From Patiria pectinifera (taxonomy: Eukaryota > Echinodermata > Asteroidea > Valvatida > Asterinidae), in assembly GCA_029964075.1 (NCBI GenBank), contig CM057135.1, forward strand, positions 13,232,863 to 13,296,862: a stretch of DNA of 64,000 nucleotides. Reading direction: 5' to 3'. This document shows positions 55,548 to 64,000 of this stretch, in pieces. A model generated the notes under the pieces. The model was not told the DNA's origin, made no database searches, and saw only the letters and a program-made list of their open reading frames with translations. The position numbers and the translations under genes were made by a program. Each line of letters opens with the position of its first letter. The first letter of the stretch is position 1.

Positions 55548-56221
55548 CTATACATTCATATACAGATAACAAATGCACAACTTGTTAATATAGGCAATAT
55601 TGTACCAATAACCAAACAATGAAACATTATTTCGACAGTTACTGCACACCCGTGGGATGTATTCTGTGTAGATGATCTCTCGTAAAAACCAGCACATTAT
55701 ATTGCCATATATTTTGGAAACATCATTCTTTGGCGAGTATGTAAACACCAGCAATCGTGGACCAAGGACAAAAGGGTTACGGCACAAACAATATGTTCAC
55801 AATTAACCGATAGTCCACGATTGAAATTCGTGTACAAAACCAATGAGAACTGTAGCCAAAAAGTTTCAGAACAAAGGAGTAATAGGAGGTCCACGATTGC
55901 CGGTGTTTACAAAGATGGGTGTGTGTGTGTGTGTGTTCGAAGGGGGGGGGGGTTGAGGGCATTGCCCCCCATTAAAAATCACGCTCCAGATCTCACATAC
56001 ATGCCCCAACTCGCAGTGCCCACACCGTTGTATAGTTACCTACAAACGTGGACCTCCAATTTTCCCTCTTTTGTTTGTACTTTTTTTTTTTTAGGTAGAC
56101 CTCCCAATAATGTAAACGATCATCAATAATGTAAACCTTCGAAGATTGTGGCATTTTCCTCTATTCGGCGGTTCCACGTCCTCTGTCAAATGCATAAAAT
56201 AAGCTTACAACCTCCACCTAC
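55548..56221. other. Intron sequence, nothing recognised
   Basis: First visible DDE-gene intron. Contains a short gt repeat (55,919-55,936) and a G run at 55,943-55,952. Confidence 0.4.
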
Positions 56222-56633
56222 CTCCAAACTGTTCATAAATCTGTTCAATGTAAACGTATCGGGACTGTTTCTCCGAAGATTCAGTCTACGGAGAATGCGG
56301 TGCAAGGATCTAAGGCTGAATACAAACATATCATGATATCAAGTAATTAGTATCAATGGTTAAGTGATGGTTCAGTTGTACAGTGGTTTAAAGAACGAAT
56401 TGAAGGGCTATATCGGATCGGATGCTGGAATTCTCAAACGTTGTGGTATTATATGTGATACGAGTATAATTTTTTTTCCTGTAAATTTCACAATGTAGGC
56501 CTCCCATGAATCAACATGTAGCCTAGACATCTAGATTAGAATATACACGCACAACATCAACAATGCCCATTGGGAGCATTGTAAGCAAATTTTGTAAGCA
56601 ACTAAAGTCAAGTAGGCTACCTCATATTGATGT

Positions 56634-57385
56634 CTAGCCCCAAATGTGGCCAGTTTACTGGACTGCCTCCGTAAACATAGGCCACACATCCGCCATCACT
56701 GAACCTACTCGGCGAAGTTTTCAAAGTGATTTCCACATTGCGGCTTCAGACCCAGTTCATTTATGCTTTACAAATACAGTCACCCTCTTAATAACAAAGT
56801 TTGAACCTGCTTCCAGTGTCAGTTGCCCAGCTGCTGCATAATTTATTATTATTTCTGGAGCCTTCTTGGCAACTTCTTGGTCCAACTGAACAATAACCTC
56901 GCGCAATACCTGACGGGATACGAACCAATATGCAGGGATAGTTCATTTGTCAATCACGCGTGCACGAGGCACGCCGCAGGCCCGGTGGTAGTCTGGTTCC
57001 CAGGCCTGACAATTATTCCCGACGCTCACGTCTAAATAATTATCAGGAATAGTCAGAATCTTTTGGTCTGGGAACCGGACTACCAGAAAGTGATGCCTTT
57101 TTTTAGATGTTTAATTTTCGTGAAATTTCCAGATTCGTTTGCACACGTTTATGTATCAAAATTTCAACATGAAATTTCACGAAAATGAGACATCTGAAAA
57201 AGGCATCACTTTCTGATTAGCCTATAAAGAGGGTGAGTATGCTTCTAAAGCAAAAATAAACTGCAAACTAAGCCTTAATGTGAAAATCAAAATTTGACAA
57301 AGTTCGACATGTTTTTGTACATGGTGGACGTGTGGCCTATGTTTACGGAGGTAGTCCAGTAAATTGGCCACATTTATGGGGCTAA
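56634..57385. mobile_element. 752-bp element with inverted ends and two nested hairpins
   Basis: Outer arms 56,634-56,692 and 57,325-57,385 are inverted (tagccccaaatgtggccag, cctccgtaaacataggccac). Inside lie two further inverted pairs. One is at 56,982-57,000 with 57,071-57,087 (ggtggtagtctggttcc and its complement). The other is at 57,085-57,130 with 57,172-57,214 (aaagtgatgcctttttt and its complement). A 57-codon minus ORF near 56,780-56,950 has no recognised family. It lies beyond the known 5' exon of the DDE gene. Confidence 0.7.
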
Positions 57386-58660
57386 GTAGACTCTACATAC
57401 AGTGCGGGCCATAGACTAGGGCTATGTAAAAACATGCTAAATAATGTTGAGACCTAGGCATTTATGATCATGCCCTTAAGTTTTAGGTTGACCATTGTTG
57501 ACCCAAGCATTTGAAGCATTCATTGAATCCGTGATCTGAGTCGGAAACAATCAGAGGAAAACGATTTTTAATCGATTTGAGGCAAATGTAATTGAAGCTT
57601 CAAATAATTTATCACCGCTGGACCGTTGACAGGGCTGGTTGGAAGGTTAGCCATTCCAGAACACTCCCCTTGTGGCCACAATGATTTAAGTGCATGAACT
57701 AGTTCACTTTTATTGAACTGGTAACTGAAAGTTCGAGCACACGGTCACTTTTGCTTGAGCAGCCGCGCGGTTACGTCTTGCAAGGAAGTTTTGTCTTGCT
57801 GAAAAAATTTCCAGTTGATATTTTTGTTGGGCAAGCTGCCTCTTGGCCGGTCACGATAGGGTGAAGTGAAGGCGGCGACAGCCTCGATCGTCCGCCCGGC
57901 AGGTTCCAATCCCAGCCACCGGTTGACGTGGGAGTCATCAGGTGGGACACGGGAAACGACGCGTAGTCGACGGACGTTGCAAGTTCCGCGGTCCCTTTGT
58001 ATACCGTGGGACTGGGGAGCGGCATCCTGCTAGCTGCGCCATTCACCATCCTTCGGTCGGCCTGGAGGGAACTCGTCTATATGACGACTTTGGTGTTGCG
58101 GTAAGTCCATTCATGTCGAACTTACTCCTGAATTAGTGGGTTACAAGTTCCCATTGCTCGTAACTTCGGCTTCTATACATAGCTGATTCAACTGCTTCTT
58201 TCCTCTTTTGCCATTGATGCCACTTTAACTAGTGTTTGTGATGAAAAGTCTTCCTTAATTTGCAGGAAATAATTTGGCAAAGGGAGTGTGTAGGGTTCGG
58301 CGCACTTTTGCAGTCACTTCATTTTCATGGTTCGAGTTTACTGATGATTCTTTGAGTATTACTGTTTTACTTTGAGTCGCCGGCTTGGCTGATTTGTCCT
58401 CATTATAAGCAAACTCCCCGTTTAACATCAATCGAGTAGTTGACATCTGCCTTTCTAATGTTTTGCTTCGGTTTATTTGTGGCGACACCCTTTTCGCATG
58501 CTCGTCATTTGCCGTCCCGCTCTGGGGCAAATATCGATGCCGAAACTTGGTTAACACTGTACCGGGCACCCGTCTTACAACAGCCTATTTTTCGTCCCAG
58601 CAGAGCGCGATCGTTCTAATTCGAATACTCAAATTTTCTGCGTGTTTTTCCATTACATGT
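57386..58660. other. Leader-like region before the DIRS-type relict
   Basis: No clear domain. GC content is higher at 57,840-58,080. It may be the 5' region of the DIRS-like element. A minus ORF at 58,255-58,569 has no recognised motif. Confidence 0.3.
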
Positions 58661-60500
58661 ACCTTAGTTACAATGTACACACGGTTTGAAGGGAGGTTTT
58701 TATATGATTTTCAACTAGATTTTTCCGGACCAAGGGTTAGTTCTTCTGCGCGTATTTCTCAGTCTGCTCGTGAGCATCCAGCCATTTTACATTGCAACAT
58801 CAATTGTGAGATTGACTTGGGTCGTGTGGCCGGTCCGCTTTGTCTGAGCCCTCCCCAATTTCACGTTGTTCACCGGTGGGTCTGGTACAGGTACCTACGC
58901 AACTGATTTCGGTTGATTCTTAATTTGTCCCCCATACCACTAGTTCAGTGAACGGCTTCGTTGACCCATCTATCACTGCCGTCATTTACACGAGTTTGAT
59001 GATGCATAACTCGGATTTCTAGTTTCGATAAGCTAGGATGCACTTTACTACGGTCGGATTTGACATAGCTTTTCGCCTTTTACCTGTTCATCCGGATGAT
59101 TTTGATTTGCTGGGGTTTTTATTACGATAAATGTATGCCCATGGTATGCGCTATTTTATGTGTCATGTTTGAACGGTTTAGTACTTTCCTTGAGTACTCT
59201 TGACCTCGCAAGGTTGCTACTATCAAAAACATTTTGGAGTTTTTCTGTAATTTCTCTGGCATGGGTGCTAGTCGCTCTAATGAGTGCGCCCGTTCCCTTC
59301 AATCTTTCAAGTGGTTTGGGAGCGCATTTGCCCCCACGTTACGGAGAAAAAATCGGGACAACGAACCTTATTTTTTTGGGGTTTAGCATTTTCCATAGTT
59401 TCGCAGCAGTTACTGTTTGCAAAACAGTCAACAATAGCACCAGTACAGTTACAAAGAACCACGTGTTTTTCGAAATTTCTTACGAAAACACCAAATGGTC
59501 AGCACAAGGTGAAGTTCCTTTCTATCGCTTGTATGGAGTTGTTTCCATTTGTGCTTGCATGGAAACATTGAACAGGGATTTTTTGACCAAGGTGTTGTAG
59601 CTCCATGGTTTGATCATCAATAGACTTCGTCCAAGCTTCTCCAGTTTCCGAAACGCCGTTGCCCCGGCCCCTCGCACAAGCCTTTTATATTGGAGCGCTT
59701 GACAATCTTTTCAGTTCCGTGCACGCCAGGAATTTGATGCCGAGCGTTGTCCCTCCATGCTGCAGCTTGTTAAGTTAATTTTATTGTCGGTATCTAGTTA
59801 TGCCCCTGCTTCGATTACTTCATACCTATCGGATTTTTCTTCAAATGTATAGTAGCTGAGTTTTCCTCATAAAAGTAACAAAGCAGTTTGTAGTAAAACG
59901 ATGATAGACGACGCTTCATCACTACGGTATCTTATGCCGCATTGTGTCGGTATATAGAGGCCGTTTGCATGCACGATTCACTTTGATGCTCGCCTTTATA
60001 TCGAGTTGCCTTTTTGTTGCATTTTACGGGTTAATTTGCATTTTACTGCCCTGGTCCTGCAGTTCGCCTTCCCCGCTACATGTATGTTACTCCTATCCGT
60101 TGTCACTGTTGTGATTGTTACGCCATTTAGGTTTGAACTGGAGCTGTGTATTTCAAAACTGACCAGTTTGTGGTTACGTTGTTTCCTTCCCAGCCTTGCA
60201 AACTCGTCATGTCATGCAGTACAGGTGGCTATAACATTGCTGGTTCCACATTACCACTTGCTTCACATAATTTTTGTCTCATTTCGATGTGAGCGCGGTC
60301 ACACACGTCTTCAGTTTGCAGTCCTTCGTCGTGCCCTTGAGTTTGCCGGCCGGGCCTCACAATGACAGGTTTATCACATTTAGGCTATTTCGTATTTATT
60401 TACAGTCGTTACACTCGTATTTCGCCCAGTATTTTCAAACAAGATCTATATCCCCAGTATTAATGGAGTTTTCAACTTTTCCTTTTCTGTTTTCATGAGA
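58661..60500 (+). pseudogene. DIRS-like retroelement relict: reverse transcriptase then tyrosine recombinase
   Basis: Heavily decayed. Near 58,690-58,850 the frame reads FLYDFQLDFSGPRVSSSAR, then EIDLGRVAGPLCLSPPQF, a start typical of DIRS-type reverse transcriptases. At about 59,055-59,117 comes GFDIAFRLLPVHPDDFDLLG, the palm start with the first Asp. The YxDD region is not recognisable. Further on, 59,796-59,840 reads SYAPASITSYLSDFS, resembling the core-binding part of tyrosine recombinases. Around 60,300-60,400 LRRALEFAGRA and a nearby RFITFRLF resemble the region before and at the catalytic H-x-x-R. Stops and shifts occur throughout. The order RT then recombinase is that of DIRS elements. 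Confidence 0.5.
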
Positions 60501-61089
60501 TTCGCCACCTGACAGGCCGATTGGGGAAGTTGGCGCATGGAGCTATGAAAAGGAGCATGTAGGTGTAAAAAGGATCTCCATGGTTGGAGCATGGAGACGC
60601 TTTCTTGAACTGGTTTTGCGCGGGTGGCGGGGTGATCGCCCGTGGAAGAGAGCCTCCGTTGCAACAGCTGGCACACAATGCGGATGACCGAGTACACTGA
60701 ATTTTTTATGGATGCACTATAGGCATGGTCTGCAGATTCGTCATTGCCTGCCTTCATGGTGCAGTGTTACAGGTCGGCTCCATTGACTTCGGCTTCGTAA
60801 ACACAAGCAACTCTGGAAACTCACGGCTGGCTAGCATATCTATGACAACAGGCAAGACGCACAGTGACACTTTCCTATTTCATTATTTTCTTTTCCGAAA
60901 TTCTGCAAAGCAGTCACCTACATAACCGTGTACCGAAATACGCTTGTAGGCAATCCGCCGTTAGACTTTCGCTCACTACGCATATATTTCCCTGTTCTGG
61001 AATGCATATAGGGAGTCATTAATTTTTGGCTGCCTCCAATTCGTCGTTCGAGTATATGATTAGACAGATTTTAATTTTAACAATGTTAA
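60501..61089. other. No recognisable gene
   Basis: May be the 3' part of the DIRS-like element. Short ORFs on both strands (for example 60,446-60,757 minus) show no family features. Confidence 0.35.
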
Positions 61090-61410
61090 TACCGGAGTCT
61101 TATATAGCCAGGTATCTACCTACATTAAGGTATACTCAAGGCGCTGGACATTATGTCAGTTATTAAGAAACACCGGGAAAAAACCCTTCTCTTAGTAACC
61201 GAGTCTTAGGTGTTACTGGTTTCTTTAATGTGCGTTGCACCACACGGAACCTACGGCTTACGTCCCATCCGAAAGGCGAATCGACAACGGTAACGTGCCT
61301 TGCTTAAGAGCACAAGCACCGTGTGCCCACAGTCAGGATTCGAACCCATGTACCACGGCACAGGAGTCGAACACCGTAATCTTTGGACCACTCCGCAGCA
61401 CCCCACAGAT
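61090..61410 (-). mobile_element. tRNA-derived SINE
   Basis: Read on the minus strand, the A box tgcggagtgg lies at 61,397-61,388 and the B box gggttcgaatcc at 61,347-61,336. The wide spacing suggests a tRNA with a long variable arm (Leu or Ser type). The downstream body includes cttaagcaaggcacgtta and cggatgggacgtaagccg, similar to conserved SINE tails of aquatic animals. The end is imprecise. Confidence 0.7.
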
Positions 61411-62035
61411 GAGGTTCACCCGACCGATGAAGGTTGCTCGTTTATTTTGGGTGACCGATGCTAAACACTATTTGCGTATTGCTTTACATGATTATGTTTA
61501 TTTATCCTCGATTGCATACGACCTGAGTCTATTTGGCGGCGGTCATGTTGCGAAACTCCGTCCCGCAGCATGTCCGTTTGGCGGGATTTGCATTCCAAGT
61601 CCGCAAATAGGCCTCAGATATTGGCCACTTTATTCTTTATTTATGATGCTTCTGGGATTTGGGGGGCAAAGCCCTCGACCCCTGCCTTTGTCGGTAATTC
61701 AGGCACAAGATGTTTAATGGATTAATCGCAAAAGGCATGCAGTCTGTATTCTCTTACCTATTTTGCTGATTGATATATTCATAAGTTACACTTGAAGTTT
61801 ATCTGTCATTATTTGAGCAATATCGCTAGCAAGCTTAGGCCGAAACACGGCCACATAAATATTGCTTTTGGTATTAAGATATTGCTTTTAATAGTTGGCC
61901 ATTGCGATATGGTTTAATTGACTATTAATTACTTCTCATTATATTGCTCGTGGTAATTGTATACCTAATGACGGTTGCATTGTGTATCATTATTGATGAT
62001 GGTATTTGCATAATAATTATGTTGCTCATGGCTAA
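61411..62035. other. No recognisable gene
   Basis: Continuation of AT-rich DNA; from about 61,800 repeated attgcttttgg/atattgct motifs lead into the 90-bp array. Confidence 0.35.
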
Positions 62036-62900
62036 TTGCAGAGTTCCGCGTCACCAGCTTTGGACCGGAACTAACAGTGTCAGTACTGTTTTGCTTATTA
62101 TTGCAGTTCTGCTATCAAGCTTTGGAGGGGAGCAGACTTTGACAAGATTGTTTTAACTATACTTGCTAAGTATAATTGCAGTTCTGCGCTATCCGCTTCG
62201 GGCGGGAACAATCTGTGATAATATATTGCTTAACAATCTGTGATATTGTTGCTAATAGCTGTTCCACGCTATCAGCTTCGGGCGGGAACAAACTGTGAGA
62301 ATAATGCTAAACAATCTGTGGTATTGTTGCTATGTATACATGTAATTGTTGTTCCACGCTATCAGCTTCGGGCGGGAACAAACTGTGAGAATAATGCTGA
62401 ACAATCTGTGGTATTGTTGCTATGTATACATGTAATTGCTGTTCCACGCTATCAGTTCGGGCGGGAACTTTCTGTGAAAATATTGCTGAACAATCTGTGG
62501 TATTGTTGCTATGTATACATGTAATTGCTGTTCCACGCTATCAGCTTCGGGCGGGAACAAACTGTGAGAATAATGCTGAACAATCTGTGGAATTGTTGCT
62601 ATGTATACATGTAATTGCTGTTCCACGCTATCAGCTTCGGGCGGGAACTTTCTGTGAAAATATTGCTGAACAATCTGTGGTATTGTTGCTATGTATACAT
62701 GTAATTGCTGTTCCACGCTATCAGCTTCGGGCGGGAACAAACTGTGAGAATAATGCTGAACAATCTGTGGTATTGTTGCTATGTATACATGTAATTGCTG
62801 TTCCACGCTATCAGCTTCGGGCGGGAACTTTCTGTGAAAATATTGCTGAACAATCTGTGGTATTGTTGCTATGTTCAATTGCAGTTCTGCGCTATCAGAA
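62036..62900. repeat. 90-bp tandem array with alternating A/B unit types
   Basis: Seven good units begin gttccacgctatcag at 62,261, 62,351, 62,441, 62,530, 62,620, 62,710 and 62,800. Diverged units lie on both flanks. Type A has aacaaactgtgagaataatg; type B has aactttctgtgaaaatattg. The order is A A B A B A B, so the last five alternate, giving a 180-bp higher-order repeat. Each unit holds a gttcc...ggaac inverted pair around cgc...gcg. Since 90 is divisible by three, long ORFs appear on both strands without being genes. Confidence 0.9.
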
Positions 62901-63231
62901 CTTGATGTTTGGCAAATTGAATAAACGGCTGCTCAGGCCACAGGTAACAAAGCATGCTGAGTGTGCGTGCAGCCTCTGATTCCGGTCTCTTGTGTCTTTG
63001 GTAGCATGCGGGGATAATCACATTTTCAACTAAAAATGAACATATATCACCACACTACTGGCCCATGGTATTTCATAATATACATACAAGTAGGCCTACT
63101 GATCAGTTGGAACTGAAAAAAAAGGATATTATCGGAACCATGATGTAGGCAATCGTACGTTATTTATTACATGGATTACAATGTACTGCAGCACAGCTGT
63201 ACATGCCTAATAAAAGGTCAGAGTTTAACTT
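62901..63231. other. No recognisable gene
   Basis: Mixed DNA between the 90-bp array and the poly-A/GCGACGCC array. Confidence 0.35.
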
Positions 63232-63430
63232 TTTCGTCACGTGGCAGTCATGTGACAAAAATACATAGGTCACCCAAAAAAATGCGCCGTTAAAAAAAAA
63301 ATGCCGCCCAAAAAAAAAAGGCGACGCCAAAAAAAAAAGGCGACGCCAAAAAAAAAAGCGACGCCAAAAAAAAAAAAAAGGCGACAGAAAAAAAAAGGCG
63401 AGGCCGTTGGCACATATGGAACACCATAGA
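63232..63430. repeat. GGCGACGCC/A-tract array, inverted partner of 35,758-36,145
   Basis: Reading from 63,232: gtcacgtggcagtcatgtga, then about eight units of A runs with ggcgacgcc, then ggccgttggcacatatggaa. This is the reverse complement of the arrangement at 35.76-36.15 kb, with a shorter array. The same dispersed element therefore occurs twice in the window. Confidence 0.75.
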
Positions 63431-64000
63431 GAATTCATGTTCATTTTGATGAACTGAGTGATATCATGCACGCATGTTCCGTGTTGCTGTGTTGTATTAA
63501 CAGTGATAATGCGTGGACAATTATCCCGTTGTGTGGAGCGGGATTGGAACTATGCTTTGCCCGTGCGTAACGGCGGGCCGTCTGGTATTGTCTGGTCGCA
63601 TCGCGGTGTTTGCTTGGCGCGCGCCTGGACAGTGCGAAGGTCGGGGGGGTGGTAACTTATTGGTTATGAGTGGTAAAAACCTGATTCAAAAATCAAGTTG
63701 TTGTTTATATAATGGGGATTCCTATGATATTAAGCATTTTGATAGGTTTTAAAAATAAGATTAATAAAACATGCTAAAAGTAAATGATATAAATCTTACA
63801 AAATAGAAAATCAAAATTTGGCCATTTAAATTGTTGTATATCCAAAGGGCAAACACCTATGAGCCTGATTCAAACGCCATTGATTTTGTTGTGTAATTTG
63901 CTTTCAGTGATACAAAACTTGAGATTTCTTTCTTTAAAAAAATCAAATTCGCCGGACTCCCTACAAGAGGAAACTCATTGCAAACTGTAAATTTGTAAGC
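63431..64000. other. No recognisable gene
   Basis: Short ORFs (63,458-63,752) lack family features. GC-rich at 63,530-63,650, then AT-rich to the window end. Confidence 0.35.

Larger units (their letters stand above)
46203..56315 (-). pseudogene. DDE integrase-core domain gene in at least eight exons, one in-frame stop
   Basis: Assembled from splice sites on the minus strand. Exons: 56,315-56,222; 55,547-55,462; 55,263-55,090; 54,083-53,986; 53,489-53,356; 47,150-47,038; 46,880-46,729; 46,369-46,203. Every junction has AG/GT and matching phase. The first exons carry helical DNA-binding-like sequence (RSLHRILRRLNLRR; SGHNLGCRAMGRRLLSRY). The core starts RMLDPLGVELRRR and GPNYAIYVDQHDKLKVYGF, where VDQ holds the first catalytic Asp. 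It continues with RLLWLKVAYTNNDPRVV and IQMDRGTENVLIEDI (second Asp, before GTEN). RIERFWRTLFAMMENYW follows, where the Glu should be the third acid, then CLRFCFNQMIQCELDDV and WNQHRTRASPNVV. The last exon ends MPSTVT-stop. This is the transposase-derived integrase-core family common in aquatic animals. A TGA (about 46,814-46,816) interrupts the seventh exon. The 5' end was not found. Confidence 0.7.

Noticed and set aside
56780-56955. Minus-strand ORF (REVIVQLDQEVAKKAPEI...) as an upstream exon of the DDE gene
   Set aside because: Lies inside a foldback element, has no splice phase matching the 56,315 exon, and has no family resemblance.
60446-60757. 103-codon minus-strand ORF
   Set aside because: No recognisable domain; lies in the decayed 3' part of the DIRS-like region.
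62036-62900. CRISPR-like array
   Set aside because: Units are contiguous with no unique spacers, and the context is clearly animal.
62240-62979. Long ORFs on both strands in the 90-bp array (185 and 152 codons)
   Set aside because: The unit length is a multiple of three and lacks stops, so open frames arise automatically; no domain and no upstream gene structure.

Overview
The window looks like genomic DNA of an invertebrate animal, most likely aquatic. Two host-type genes have GT-AG introns. The rest is dominated by animal-type transposable elements: Polinton/Maverick virus-like DNA, a Ty3/gypsy chromovirus, a CR1/jockey-like LINE, an L1-like ORF1, a DIRS-like relict, tRNA-derived SINEs, many MITE/foldback elements and a large satellite. 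The species cannot be named from what is visible. No rRNA, functional tRNA or CRISPR array is seen.

0-20.4 kb is a mosaic of broken Polinton/Maverick DNA inside a broken Ty3/gypsy chromovirus. From the left: a capsid fragment (minus strand), a C2H2 zinc-finger acidic protein gene, and two independently damaged protein-primed DNA polymerase B pseudogenes (minus). Then come gypsy gag and protease (plus), a tandem-repeat junction, and an 8-kb Polinton block. That block holds integrase, a membrane/coiled-coil protein, a double-jelly-roll-type major capsid protein, a packaging ATPase, several small membrane proteins, a long coiled-coil membrane protein and two putative minor virion proteins. Gypsy sequence resumes at about 17.1 kb with reverse transcriptase, integrase, chromodomain, polypurine tract and a 301-bp 3' LTR. 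The Polinton genes are tightly packed. Several start inside an AATAAATG overlap, and one convergent pair shares a perfect hairpin carrying AATAAA on both strands. Nearly every large gene has a stop or frameshift, so this is an old, dead insertion.

20.6-33.2 kb is non-coding: a short set of diverged 0.4-kb repeats, then about 11.5 kb of satellite with a monomer of about 170-188 bp. Its core is a 20-monomer, 3.6-kb higher-order unit present twice in tandem.

33.2-46 kb holds GC-rich low-complexity DNA, several MITEs, a 250-bp near-perfect palindrome, and the 3' end of a HECT-type ubiquitin ligase gene (three exons, plus strand, 37.5-39.5 kb). It ends in a 4.7-kb element with long inverted-repeat arms.

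46.2-56.3 kb is spanned on the minus strand by a gene I reconstructed from splice signals: a DDE integrase-core protein in at least eight exons with consistent splice phases. One large intron carries an L1-like ORF1, a MITE with an internal array of its own terminal motif, and a CR1/jockey-like LINE. One in-frame TGA interrupts it.

56.6-64 kb contains nested foldback elements, a decayed DIRS-like retroelement (reverse transcriptase then tyrosine-recombinase remnants), a tRNA-derived SINE, a 90-bp tandem array with alternating A/B units, and an inverted partner of the palindrome-linked repeat at 35.8 kb.
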